Assembly (NCBI GenBank): GCA_024803745.1
Contig: JANJXV010000191.1
Span: forward strand, 682,001 to 746,000
From: Megascapheus bottae
Taxonomy: Eukaryota > Chordata > Mammalia > Rodentia > Geomyidae
Length of the DNA stretch: 64,000 bases
Direction: 5' to 3'
The position numbers were made by a program, and so were the translations under genes. Positions 1 through 10,713 of the stretch are shown piece by piece. Within the stretch, counting starts at the first letter, position 1; every line of letters starts with the position of its first letter. Under the pieces are notes generated by a model. That model was not told where the DNA came from, ran no database searches, and saw nothing but the letters and a program-made list of their open reading frames with translations.

Positions 1-379
1 TGAAGAATTTCTTGGGCAGGGAGAACAGAATTATGATACTGCAGATCTTTTGGACTGTCACAATCATGAATAAAATGCTCTGAATATCCGATGGATTTTT
101 TAAGAACAGGAGACATACGAGATCTATATGCAGTATGCATCTCATCAGGCTTAGGAGACAGAAGCATGTTCTGACACTTTATGAACTCCTCAGTCCTCAC
201 CCCTAAGTTGTTACCGTTATTACTAATCAGCTCTGGATTATGTGTAGAGCTCAAATTTAAAGTTGTTGCAAATCTCACGTTTTCCTCCACTTCAATACTA
301 CTTGCAACTGCTACTTCACAAAGACATTCATGTGGACTTTCCTGGCATGTCTTGAACACATTTTCCATTACCTGGACAT
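1..379 (-). pseudogene. KRAB-ZNF copy A: 5' part of zinc-finger exon (linker), cut by window start
   Basis: On the minus strand this is the start of the last exon of a KRAB zinc-finger gene. In phase 1 after the KRAB-B exon it reads D-V-Q-V-M-E-N-V-F-K-T-C-Q-E and stays open to the window edge as a serine- and asparagine-rich linker. Linkers of this kind precede the C2H2 array in such genes. It is nearly identical to 43216-43594 (copy B); one visible change is N to S in QENPHEC. The fingers of this copy lie left of the window. The base before the exon is the oddity: copy B has an AG acceptor at 43596-43595, while copy A reads AA at 381-380, so normal splicing is probably lost. KRAB-ZNF proteins are nuclear DNA-binding repressors that recruit TRIM28. 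Whether this copy is expressed cannot be seen here. Confidence 0.75.
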
Positions 380-785
380 TTAAAATGAGTCCTAGAAAAA
401 AAGACACAAACATACATGAGATACAAATATTCCTTACTGTAAAGATAATGACTTTACTTTCCCATCCTAAGTGTTAGATATTTTAAAATATAAAAGTGGA
501 AATTGATTTGTGAGAAAAATATGCTTTTCTCCCTAACCTATTAAGAAAATGATATTTTACAATGACCAATAATGTTTTTCTGTGTTTTAGTTCTCTTTTT
601 ATATCACAGGAAATATTTATTGAAATTACCCATCTATGTATTGCTACAGTTTTAAGCTGAGTACTATCTATAGCATACCTGCAGCTGTTTTTTTTCAAAT
701 ACTGTTTTGTTTATACATTGAGGAATAGCTGCCTTTCTTTTATTTTTGAGAAATACTCTAAATATTGTGCTGTTTTGCATCTTTT

Positions 786-791
786 TAAAAC

Positions 792-822
<31 letters not shown>

Positions 823-957
823 GTAGTTCATAGGCCTCGGCCCTGTCCCTGAACACTTCAGCCGAAGACTATAACCCCTATCCTTGAGCTACCGCCCCAC
901 TTCCTGTTTTCTAGAGTTAACTACTGATAAGAGTCTCACGTCCTGAGTACCAGATAG
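786..957 (-). repeat. Composite SINE (B1-like head plus Geo-type tail), partial
   Basis: A T-rich run is followed by the reversed tail and body of a composite SINE. The landmarks are 'ccctgtccctgaacacttca', 'cttgagctaccgccccactt' and 'gataagagtctcacgt'. The head is missing. The same insertion is present in copy B at about 44003-44168. Confidence 0.7.
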
Positions 958-1311
958 GATTACCTTACCCAGTTTCAATGCTGTTTGCTTATTAACCATT
1001 AAGTGAGGAACACGAATTTTTCCTAGATTCAGCGGCCACAAGTTTGGTTTATATGTCTGTTTGCCTTTGATCCAAGCAAGAACGATTCTTGAGAGTAAGG
1101 ACTTACACCTATATCCCTTCAGTTACAACTTCTCACTAAAGTCTCAATTTAGGTATTTGTGGGAATTTTGAAATTTATTTCTTTCCATTTGAAGTCTTAT
1201 AAAAATTCCTTTTCTAACACTCCTGTCCCTCAGAACCATGGAAGACCAGAAAATCCCCAGCTCATTGTCTAGTTAATTTTCTTATGTTGATTGAAACTTT
1301 GTTGTTTTTTT

Positions 1312-1492
1312 TTCCTTCCATTCCTGGGTTTGAACTTAGGACCTAACCACTGTCCTTGGGTTTTCTCAAGACTAGAACCCTACCAATGAAGTCATTACTT
1401 CTGGCTTTTTCTATGTATGTTGTAATAAGGAATAAAACCTGTGTCTTTGTGCATGCTAGGCAAGCACTCTACCACTAGGCTCAATTTCTGGT
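1312..1492 (-). repeat. IDL-Geo SINE
   Basis: Reversed IDL-Geo element. The tRNA-like head, with 'ctaggcaagcactctaccac' (A-box region), is at the right. The Geo monomer, with 'cctgggtttgaacttaggac', is at the left. It is shared with copy B at about 44521-44704, so it predates the duplication. Confidence 0.8.
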
Positions 1493-1626
1493 GGAAACGT
1501 CTGGTTTTTAATACCAGTCTCTTCCTACCAGCATAAAGATATTATCCTTATCAGAGAATAATGCCCTGACATATCCTTGTTTGCTCAATCATTTATAGTC
1601 TTAGTTTTAAAGAAATGAAAGAATGA

Positions 1627-1638
1627 TATTTCTTTCTT

Positions 1639-1670
<32 letters not shown>

Positions 1671-1696
1671 CCTTTCCTTCCTTCCCTCTTTCTTCC

Positions 1697-1759
<63 letters not shown>

Positions 1760-1792
1760 TCCTTCTTTCTTTCTTTCTTTCTTTCTTTCTTG
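1627..1792 (+). repeat. (CTTT)n microsatellite
   Basis: Nearly pure CTTT repeat with short CCTT and CCCT interruptions. Its length differs from the copy B tract (44845-44990). A 65-residue frame across it (1623-1820) is a repeat artefact. Confidence 0.95.
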
Positions 1793-2022
1793 TTTTGCGG
1801 TCATGGGACTTGAATTCTAGACCTGGCTGTTCTTCCTGAGCTCTTCAGCTCAAGGCTACTGCCCTATGTCTTTAGACTCAACCCCACTTCTCATTTTCTA
1901 TTGGTTCATTGGAGAGAAGAGTCTAAGGTGTTTTTGTGATAGGTCAGTCTTTGAACCTTGATCCTCAGATCTCAGCCTCCTAAGTAGCTATGATTACAGG
2001 CATTAGCCACGGGCTCATGGCT
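1793..2022 (-). repeat. Composite SINE (B1-like head plus Geo-type tail), full
   Basis: Reversed element. The tail ('gagctcttcagctcaaggct') comes first. The 7SL/B1-like head follows, with 'ctcagcctcctaagtagcta' and 'gattacaggcattagccac'. The CTTT tract lies at its A-rich 3' end. Confidence 0.85.
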
Positions 2023-2117
2023 TTCTCATTTTATTTTGTTTCACAGTGATTTGTACAGAGAAATCTAACTTTAACTCTACTGCCACATAGAATTCATCAT
2101 ATCACCCTATGATTCTT

Positions 2118-2290
2118 GGTGCCGGGAGTTTGGGCTAGCATGCACAAAGACCTGGTTCAGTTCCTTGGTACTACATACAAAGAAAAAGCCAGAAGTGGTG
2201 CTATGACTCAAGAAGTAGAGAGCTAGCCTTGAGAAAACCCAAGGACCATGCTCAGGCCCTGAGACCAAGCATAGGATTGGGAAAAGAAAA
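2118..2290 (+). repeat. IDL-Geo SINE
   Basis: Forward element. The head 'tttgggctagcatgcacaaa' with a degenerate B box is followed by the Geo monomer 'agaagtggtgctatgactca' and an A-rich end. Shared with copy B (45313-45483). Confidence 0.8.
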
Positions 2291-2434
2291 TGATTCTTGA
2301 TTCATTCACAAAGAATTCCATAGGTTCCACACAGGATTTAGGGTAACTAAGAATATTATTGATCAGTACATCACAACATGAACTTACCAATGGGGCTCAG
2401 GCTCCAACATCAATATGAAGATGCATTCACTCAC

Positions 2435-2524
2435 CTGTGATATTCTTGTCAGAGGAATTTCCTATCGAGAGTTCTGCACAGTGCTCTAGCTTGTCAATTA
2501 ATACAGGTTTGGGAACACAGGGCC
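2435..2524 (-). CDS. KRAB B-box exon, copy A
   Basis: A 90-bp minus-strand exon bounded by 'ctaatttacag' (acceptor) and 'gtgagt' (donor). It continues phase 1 from the A-box exon and reads G-P-C-V-P-K-P-V-L-I-D-K-L-E-H-C, then A-E-L-S-I-G-N-S-S-D-K-N-I-T. The C-V-P-K-P start and the L-I-x-x-L-E core are typical of KRAB B boxes, which strengthen TRIM28 binding by the A box. The exon has no stop and ends in phase 1, as the next exon needs. The paralogous exon is at 45630-45719. Confidence 0.85.
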
Positions 2525-2692
2525 CTGTAAATTAGAAACAGTAGAGAATTATTGCTTATGCTGTGTCATCATTGCTTTAAGTTCGCAGACATCCTACTCA
2601 CAAGTTATCTATTAAATCTTTTCTCTCATTTCTCACTGGCTCCATGGTTGACTTTTCCCCAGCTCTGGATTCATTTTGTATGGCATAAACTT

Positions 2693-2800
2693 AGCTGTCT
2701 TGCTCAAGGCTAGAAAAATACCAGTTTGAGTCCCAGCTCCACTTACATGCATAGGTCTTCATGCATGCTAGGCAAGCACTCAACCACAAAGTCAAACTTT
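2693..2800 (-). repeat. IDL-Geo SINE, fragment
   Basis: Reversed IDL head ('catgctaggcaagcactcaa') with a short stretch of Geo to the left. Diverged, and present in copy B at about 45890-45998. Confidence 0.65.
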
Positions 2801-2821
2801 TGACACTCCTCTAACATTTTT

Positions 2822-2950
2822 GAGGGGTTACTTGGAGTTATAGAGTTTCGTGGCAATTTTTATGCCATTGCTGGCTTCAAATTAGAATTCTTAGATTTCT
2901 TCCTCCTGAATATTTTAAGATTACAGGCATGAAACATTGCACCTAGTGCC
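2822..2950 (-). repeat. Old B1-like SINE head
   Basis: Diverged reversed 7SL-like monomer, recognised by 'gctggcttcaaatt' and 'aagattacaggcatgaaaca'. Shared with copy B (46018-46148). Confidence 0.55.
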
Positions 2951-3201
2951 AGGTTTCCATTATAAACTCACTGTTTAGTGATTTGTAGATCCTATTTCCA
3001 AAAATGATATATATTCTATTCTGGATGGTTTATCCACTTACAATTACTGTGTAAGTTTGGAATGTCGTCTCCATTAGAGGAAACATAATTTAGAACTGTT
3101 TTCAAAGTATCCTGAAGGTATCCTGAAGAATGAGTACAAAATTACCTTAGGTTTTCTTTAGAAAGTAATGATACTTCTCAGGGCCTGGAATCTTTCATTT
3201 A

Positions 3202-3441
<240 letters not shown>

Positions 3442-3544
3442 TTAGCACTGAGTTATAAACACACCATGTCTGGAATTTTATTCTTTTTTTGTTGGAATTG
3501 TATTCCTTTACTTAAATCTTTAGACTTACATGAAATATTGACCT

Positions 3545-3735
3545 GAAAAGCTTAGGGATGGTGCCTAGGCCCAGACTTCAAGTCCCAAGACCCACAAAAA
3601 ATAAAAAGGCAAGCCACGTGTTGGTGGCTCACGCCTGTCATCCTAGCTACTCAGGAGACTGAGATCTGAGGACCATGGTTTCAAAGCCAGCCTGGCACAA
3701 AATTCCATGAGACTCCATTCCAGTTACCCACCATA
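3545..3735 (+). repeat. Composite SINE pieces
   Basis: A short tail fragment ('gcccagacttcaagtcccaa', 3545-3605) is followed by a B1-like head (3607-3733) with 'ggtggctcacgcctgtcatc' and 'ctactcaggagactgagatc'. Shared with copy B. Confidence 0.8.
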
Positions 3736-3989
3736 AAATGTTTAATGGCTTGTGGCATATCATGGTAGAGCAATTGTGGTATCGACAGAAATAAGTCGGG
3801 GGAGTAGATTTAGGTTATAAATGGAATTATTCCATTGAAAAGGAACTACATTATATGATGACATATGCTGATACTGAGAGAATATTGCAAAATCTTAGGG
3901 TATCAAGTAATAATACTGTGAAGTACACCCAGAATGTTAATGTTCTATGTCTGGCATAATAATCACTTGGGGAAGAAACTATTTTTTCT

Positions 3990-4234
3990 TTTTTTTTTTG
4001 GCTGGGGGATTTGTAAGGCTTGAACTCTGGGCCTGGGCACTGTTCCTGAGCTCTTCAACTCAAGGCTATCACCCTACCTATGAAGCCACAGTGCCATTTC
4101 CCATATTCTAGTGGTTAACTGTCGATGAGAGTCTCATAGACTTTCTAATGCCCAGGCTGGCTTTGAACCAAATCTTTAGATATCAGCCTGATATCTGAGT
4201 AGCTAGGATTACAGGTAGAATTCACTGCACCTGG
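3990..4234 (-). repeat. Composite SINE, full
   Basis: Reversed element with an oligo-T start, the tail 'gggcctgggcactgttcctg' and the head 'agtagctaggattacaggta'. Shared with copy B (47187-47434). Confidence 0.85.
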
Positions 4235-4359
4235 CAAGAAATTTATTTCTTGCTGTTTTATACTACAAATTTACTGTATGTTTTACTTTTTCAAAAAGAC
4301 TGAGGATGACCTTTGTTCTGTATATAATGGGAAGAGGGGTAGGGAGCTGTGAGCAGAAC

Positions 4360-4460
4360 AACTGAGGGGCAATACTCAGGGTAGGACAATAGCCTTAAAC
4401 TAAAGAGCTCACGGCCCAAGGTCCAAGCCCCATGACTTTCCCCACTACCCCACAAAAAAA
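4360..4460 (+). repeat. Composite SINE tail fragment
   Basis: Forward Geo-type tail with 'aagagctcacggcccaaggt' and an A-rich end. Shared with copy B. Confidence 0.6.
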
Positions 4461-5214
4461 GGGAAAAAAATTGGAGATCGGAGAGGATTTTCTAAAAAGA
4501 ATATATAGAAATAGTAGTTCAAAATGTAGAAAGAAGTTCAATATTAAGTCATGAGAAAAATTAAAATTACAATGAAATCATTACTTTAAGTATATTAATA
4601 TAAATACAGTTTTAAACAAAAAGATCCACATACACACACACAAACACACACACACACACACACACGCATACAAAAAAACAACTTTCAAAGTCTAACTATT
4701 ACTGGGAAGGTAGTGAGAAGAAGTAGAACTTTGGAATAGTTCTGCAAGGAATATAAAACAATCAAAAATTGCGTGGAGAGTGCTAAGAAAAGTACTAAAT
4801 ATAGAATTACATAGAAATATGGTCCAACACTTCTATTTCTAGATTTGTACCTAATGGAAGAGAAAGCAGAGACTAGAACAAATATGTGGAGAATCCATTC
4901 ACAACTATTAATAATAATCCAAAGATAGAAATATGCAAAACAATGCATTGAAAAGGAAGAACATTTTACTATATTTTACAGATGAATCTTGATTACAGTA
5001 AACTAAAATACAGCAGTCATAAAGGAAGAGCTAGGGTATGTTTTCCCTTCCAGAGCTTCCAAGGATCAACAAAACCTTAGAGCCAAAAAGCACGATGGTT
5101 CCAGAGAATGGAGTAGAGAGGAACAGGAGCTGAATGTTTAATGATTATACATGGAAGATGAAATTTGCTCTAGATGGGTAGAATGAAGAGAGAACTGTAC
5201 CATAAACAATGGTT
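4461..5214. other. Unrecognised AT-rich intronic or upstream sequence
   Basis: Apart from a (CA)n tract at 4631-4672, I see no gene or repeat family here. An 87-residue minus frame (4685-4948) is present in both duplicates but has no recognisable domain. Its preservation reflects recent duplication and not selection. Confidence 0.5.
4631..4672 (+). repeat. (CA)n microsatellite
   Basis: Interrupted CA repeat. The copy B tract (47831-47876) is a few units longer. Confidence 0.95.
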
Positions 5215-5310
5215 ATGTAGCCACACAGGATGGGACACACCTATACTCTCTGATCTTGGGAAACTCAAGAAGGATTTCTAGCCATCCTGGATGCATGGAA
5301 AGATCTATCA
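5215..5310 (+). repeat. Old B1-like head
   Basis: Diverged 7SL-like monomer ('gatgggacacacctatactc'), truncated. Shared with copy B. Confidence 0.5.
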
Positions 5311-5326
5311 TAAAAACTAATGTGGA

Positions 5327-5502
5327 GGGGCTGGGAGTTTGGCATAGTTGTAGAGTGCTTGTATGAAGACGAAGGTTCAATTCCGCAGTACCACATACAC
5401 AGAAAAAACCAGAAGTAGTGCTGTGGCTCAAGTAGAAGATCACTAGGCTTGAGGAAAGCTGAAGGCCAGTGCTTAAACCGAGTTTAAAAAAAACCCAAAA
5501 AG
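5327..5502 (+). repeat. IDL-Geo SINE
   Basis: Forward element with the A-box region 'gcatagttgtagagtgcttg', the B-box-like 'ggttcaattcc', the Geo monomer 'gaagtagtgctgtggctcaa' and an A-run. Confidence 0.85.
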
Positions 5503-5755
5503 CTGAGCATGATGGGGTGGTGGCTCACTTCTATAATCCTAGATACTCAGGAGGCTGAGATCTGAGGATCAAGGTTTAAAGCCATCCTGGCACAAAAAGA
5601 CCTGAGACACTTATCTCCAATTTACCTTTAGAAAATGGGAAGTGGGGCTTGGCTCCAGGGTAAGGTGGTAGCCTGGAGCTGAAGAGCTCAGGAATAGTGC
5701 CCAGGCTGAGTTCAAGATCTATGACCCACCAAAAAAACCCAAAAAACAAAAAATA
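5503..5755 (+). repeat. Composite SINE, full
   Basis: Forward element with the B1-like head 'ggtggctcacttctataatc', the tail 'tggagctgaagagctcagga' and an A-rich 3' end. It is joined directly to the preceding IDL-Geo element. Confidence 0.85.
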
Positions 5756-6185
5756 AGATGGAAAAAATTGGATTCTGTGAATTTTATCAGGCATATAAAT
5801 GTCTTTTTTACGGTTGAAATAACAAATTGTTTGGAAAAAAGTTTTTCCCTAGAAATGTACACTACAAATGGAATTAACAACAAACACAAAATATGCAAAA
5901 GATACAAATTATCAAAATATGGGTATCCTGCTTCTGTATCTTTCACTGACTCTTGTTCAAATGAGTCACATATTCTGAATCATTTCTCCCAGTCGATATA
6001 TGCCACAAGTGTTAGCTTGTACTGTACTTCTTGGGAAATCAAAAGCAAATACTAAGCAAATGTGTGTTAGATTTTGTCAACAGTGATATTTCAAATATAA
6101 ATCCCTACTCATTGCATTATTTAATATCAATGCCGGAATCTAACTTACACTGGCAGAATCTTCAATCTTTTGAGAATCTTCAAAA
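5756..6185. other. Unrecognised sequence beside the L1 array, copy A
   Basis: No gene or repeat recognised. Copy B (48967-49377) matches it but lacks about 21 bp between short CTT repeats near 5934. The right edge is the L1 boundary shared by both copies. Confidence 0.5.
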
Positions 6186-6979
6186 GGGTGTGTAAATATT
6201 TAGGATCGTTATGTCTTCCTGGAGGAAAGATCCCTTTAGTAGTATGTAGTAACCTTCTTTGTCTTTTCTTACTAATTTTAGTTTGAAGTCTATTGTATCT
6301 GATATGAGTATGGCAACTCTAGCCTGTTTATATGGGCAGTTAGCTTGATAGAGTTTATTCCAACCTCTCACTTTCAAAAGATGATTGTTTTGGGGTAAGA
6401 TGTGTCTCTTGAAGACAGCAGAACGATGGCTCTTGCTTTTTGATCCAACTAGACAGCCTATGCCATTTAATTGGAGAGTTAAGTCCATTGATAATGAGAG
6501 TTAGGATTGAGAGATATTTATTAGTTCCCACCATTTTAAAAAGCTTTTAGTAGGGCCTGTGTCTTGACAGTTCTTGTGGTCCTTAGACGGTATGCTGTTT
6601 AGGTGCCATTTCTTTCCATATATTGCATTTATTTTGGTTTTCTATGTATAGAGCATCTTTGAGAATTCTCTGTAGTGTTGGTTTTGTTTCGACATATTGT
6701 TGCAGCTTTTCCCTGGAATGGAATGTTTTTATTGTTCCCTCAGTTATGAATGAGAGCTTAGCTGGCTACAGTATTCTTGGTTGGTAGTTATTTGATTTAA
6801 GGGCATGACATATATGCTTCCAGTCACTTCGTGCTTGCATGGTCTCTGCTGAGACATCTGGGGTTATTCTGATTGGTTTGCCTTTATAGGTTACTGATCC
6901 CTTTTCCCTGGCTGCCTTTAGGATCTTTTCTTTCGTTTCTATTGATCCAGTTCGGATCACAATGTGGTGGTGGGATGTT
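6186..6979 (-). mobile_element. L1a: internal LINE-1 fragment (ORF2 start to ORF1 C-terminus)
   Basis: Minus-strand LINE-1 piece equivalent to 49378-50168 in copy B. From left to right it covers the 5' part of the ORF2 endonuclease (frame 6180-6488, with GWNKLYQANCP and RVAILISD), the inter-ORF region and the ORF1 C-terminus (frame 6766-6960). Both ends are abnormal. The left edge cuts inside the endonuclease, so the 3' two-thirds of the element and its poly(A) are missing. The right end jumps at 6971-6979 into the reverse-transcriptase part of L1b. Insertions normally lose 5' sequence, so this is rearrangement debris. Confidence 0.85.
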
Positions 6980-9419
6980 GATGGGTATTACATTGAATTT
7001 GTAGATAGCCCTTGGCAAGATTGTCATTTTCACAATGTTGATTCTTCCAATCCAGGAGCATGGGAGGTTTTTCCATTTCCTTGGTTCTGCTTTAATTTCC
7101 TTTTTTAGGGTTTTAAAGTTTTCATCTAAACGGTACTTTACATTCTTAGTTAAGCTAATTGCTAGGTACTTTATTTTCTTTGAGGCTATTGTGAAAGGAT
7201 TTTCTTTCCTGATTATTGCCTCGTTCCTCTCAGTGTTGGCGTAAAGTAAGGCAGTTGATTTGTGAGGGTTGATTTTATGGCCTGCTACCCTTCCAAAGCT
7301 TTGAATCAGCTCAAGGAGCTTGGGAGTAGAGTCTATAGGATTCTTTAAATACAGAATCATGTCATCTGCAAAGAGGGATAGTTTTATTTCCTCTTTCCCT
7401 ACTTGGATCCCCTTTATGCTTGCTTCTTGCCTTATTGCACTGCCTAGGAATTCTAGTACTATGTTAAAAAGGAGTGGAGAGATTGGGCATCCTTGTCTCG
7501 TTCCTGATTTTAGAGGGAATGGCTTTAGATTTTCAACATTAAGTATAATACTAGCAGTGGGTTTCTCATACACAGCCTTTATTACATTGAGAAATGTTCC
7601 ATGGATTCCTAGTTTCTCCACATCTTTAAACATAAAGGGGTTTTGGATCTTGTCAAATGCCTTTTCCGCATCTATTGAGACAATCATGTGATTTTATCCC
7701 TGCTCCTGTTGATGTGTTAAATTATATTAATTGATTTGTGTATGTTGAACCAGCTTTGCCTCCCTGTGATGAATCCAGTTTTATCATAGTGTATATTTTT
7801 TTCCATGAGTTGTTGTAGACGGTTGGCCAGTATTTTGTTGAGAAGTTTTGCATCGAGGTTCATCAAAGAAATGGGTCTATAGATCTCTTTCTTTGATGAA
7901 TCTCTCTCTGGTTTGGGGATGAGGGATATGCTGGCTTCACAGAATCAGTTTGGTAAAGAACCTTCATTTTCAATTTCGTTGAAGAGCTTGAGGAGTATTG
8001 GTGTGAGCTCTGCTTTGAAGACCTTATAGAATTCAGCTGTGAATCCATCTGGCCCTGGGCTCTTTTTAAGTGGAAGTTGTCTAATTTCCATTTCTATTTC
8101 AGAGCTTGAAATAGGCCTGTTGAGTTGGGTTAGCTCTTCTTGGTTCAGTGTGTGTATGTTAATATTGTCTAGGAATTCATCCATTTCTTCTAGATTCTCA
8201 AATTTGTTGGCGTAAAGGTTTGAGAAGTATTCCCTCATGATATTCTGGATCTTGGTAATTTCTGTCGTGATATTACCATTTTCATCTGCGATTTTGTTTA
8301 TTTCGATATGCTCTCTTCTTTTTTCGGTAAGATTTGCTAAGGGCTTGTCAATTTTGTTAATTCTTTCAAGAACCAACTCCTTGTTTTTTTGATTCTTTCT
8401 ATAGTTTTTTTATTCCAAATCATTTAATTCTGCTTTGATTTTAATAATTTGCTTTCTCCTAATGGGTTTAGGGTTGGTTTGTTGCTCTTTTTCCAGGAGG
8501 TTAAGGTGAGACATTAACTAGTTGGTTTGCCATTTTTCCAACTTGCTGTTGTAGGCACTCCGCACTATAAATTTTTCTCTGAGTACTGCCTTTGTTGTGT
8601 CCCTCAGGAGTTGATATTTGTGTGCTCCTTATTGTTAAATTTCATAAACAGTTGGATATCTGTTCTGATCTCTTCGATTACCCATTGTTTTTGATTCAAC
8701 AATGTGTTGTTCAGTCTACATGAGTTACAGGGTTTTCTTTGGTAGAGATGTGTGTTCAGCTCCAATTTGATGCCTTTATGGTCTGAGAGTGTGCATGGAA
8801 TAATTTCAGTGTTTCTGAATCTGTCCAGGTTTGCTTTATGGCCTAAGATGTGGTCTATTTTGGAAAATGTTCCATGTGCTGCTGAGAAAAACGTATATTG
8901 TGGTGTTACTGGGTGGAATATTCTGCAGATGTATGTTAGAACTAGTTGGTCTATATAGTTGTTCAGTTCTAAGGTTTCTCTGTTGAGTTTTTGCCTTGTT
9001 GATCTGTCCATAGGTGAGAGTGGTGTGTTAAACTCACCAACAATCACTGTATTTCGATCTATGTATGGTTTCAGTGTAAGTAAAGTTTGCTTGATGAAGT
9101 TTGGAGCTCCGGGATTGAGTGTGTAAATATTTAGGATTGTTATGTCTTCCGGGAGGAAAGATCCCTTTAGTAGTATGTAGTAACCTTCTTTGTCTTTTCT
9201 TACTAATTTTAGTTTGAAGTCTATTGTATCTGATATGAGGATGGCAACTCTAGCCTGTTTATGGGGGCAGTTAGCTTGATAGAGTTTATTCCAACCTCTC
9301 CCTTCCAAAAGATGATTGTTTTGGGGTAAGATGTGTCTCTCGAAGTCAGCAGAACGATGGCTCTTGCTTTTTGATCCAACTAGACAACCTATGCCGTTTA
9401 ATTGGAGAGTTAAATCCAT
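6971..9419 (-). pseudogene. L1b ORF2 remnant (reverse transcriptase and endonuclease)
   Basis: Several frames together form an ORF2 missing its C-terminus. The RT core (6884-7687) has AEKAFDK, GTRQGCP and the catalytic FADD motif. The palm/linker (7945-8376) has the [15 protein letters not shown] motif. The endonuclease (8604-9419) has TFFSAAHGTFSKIDHILGHK and LSDHKGIKLEL. Frames are broken near 7691-7700 by a 1-nt deletion relative to L1d, around 7860-7945, and between 8376 and 8604. The endonuclease motif reads VGEFNTPLS where active L1s have GDFN. Confidence 0.85.
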
Positions 9420-9697
9420 TGATATTGAGAGTTAGGATTGAGAGATATTTATTAGTTCCTACCAGTTTTTAAAAGCTTTTAGTAGGGCCTGTGTCTTGAC
9501 AGTTCTTGTGGTCCTTAGATGGTATGCTGTTTAGGTGCCATTTCTTTCCCTATATTGCATTTATTTTGGTTTTCTATGTATAGAGCATCTTTGAGAATTC
9601 TCTGTAGTGTTGGTTTTGTTTCGACATATTTTTGCAGCTTTGCCCTAGAATGGAATGTTTTTATTTTTCCCTCAGTTATGAATGAGAGCTTAGCTGG

Positions 9698-10713
9698 CTA
9701 CAGTATTCTTGGTTGGTAGTTATTTGATATAAGGGCATGACATATATGCTTCCAGTCACTTCGTGCTTGCATGGTCTCTGCTGAGAAATCTGGGGTTATT
9801 CTGATTGGTTTGCCTTTGTAGGTTACTGATCCCTTTTCCCTGGCTGACTTTAGGATCTTTCCTTTCGTTTCTATTGATCCAGTTCGGATCACAATGTGGC
9901 GGTGGGATGTTCTTTTCTGGTCAGGTCTGTTTGGGGTTCTAAAAGCTTCTCGTATCTGGATGGGCCTGCCCTTCTGGATATTTGGGAAATTCTCTGAGAT
10001 GATTCCCTGAAGTATATTTCCAATACCATTGACCTCTTTCTCCACGCCCTCCTCAGTACCAACTAGCCTTAAATTAGGCTTCCTAGTTGTATCTTGGACC
10101 TCCTGAAGCGCTCTCTCATATTTCCTAGATTTGGATTGACTCATTTTCTGTTCTTTATAATACCTAAATTATCTTCAGCCACGGAAATTCTCTCCTCTGC
10201 AATGTCTAACCTGCTATCAAAGCTATCTACTTTATTTTTCATCTCCCTTGCTTCTAATTGCTTACTTTTGATGCCTTGCATCCCTTGTTTTAGATCATGT
10301 ATGGATTTCTTTATCTCCTTGATTTCCTTTTGAGTGGTTAGCTCAGTAGCTTTATTTTCTTTGGACATTTGCTGGAGTTTGGTCACGTTTTTATTTGTGG
10401 ATTCTTTGAATTCATCCATCTTTCTTTGAAAAACCTTTATTATGGCCTCCTTTATGGCTTCTTCTTTTTCACTTATCACCTTGTTTTTGCTTTCCTCTTG
10501 TTCAGGTATGGCTTCCTCCATTATCTCTTTCTTTATATTTTCACATTTTTCATTAATGATGTTTATCAATTGCATTTGTGTAGCAATTGGAAGACTCTCC
10601 TCTAGGTTTGCCAGTGACTCTTCCATTGTCTGTTTACATTGGGTGGGGATGATGTTTCTTGATTTGACATTTTTCTTGAGTTTCTTGTTCTGCCCATTTG
10701 AAAATGGGAGCAA
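9698..10713 (-). pseudogene. L1b ORF1, split into two overlapping frames
   Basis: ORF1 encodes the RNA-binding trimeric chaperone of L1. The first frame (10141-10713, 190 aa) is a charged coiled coil (EKCENIKKEIMEE onward). The second (9698-10144, 148 aa) carries the RRM and C-terminal domain (RKPNLRLVG; FRTPNRPDQKRTSHRHIVI). They meet in a 4-base ATGA overlap at 10141-10144. The coiled-coil frame matches L1c residue for residue. The downstream frame differs from L1c at only a few residues. Confidence 0.88.

Larger units (their letters stand above)
380..2434 (-). other. Intron between KRAB-B and zinc-finger exons, copy A
   Basis: This interval lies between two recognised exons. It holds the SINEs and the CTTT microsatellite listed separately. 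Bases 380-785 and 960-1310 contain nothing I recognise. Confidence 0.7.

Noticed and set aside
1623..1820. Phe/Leu/Ser-rich membrane-like frame
   Set aside because: Pure translation of the (CTTT)n tract.
4685..4948. 87-aa minus frame conserved exactly between copies A and B
   Set aside because: No domain or splice context. Identity is expected from recent duplication.
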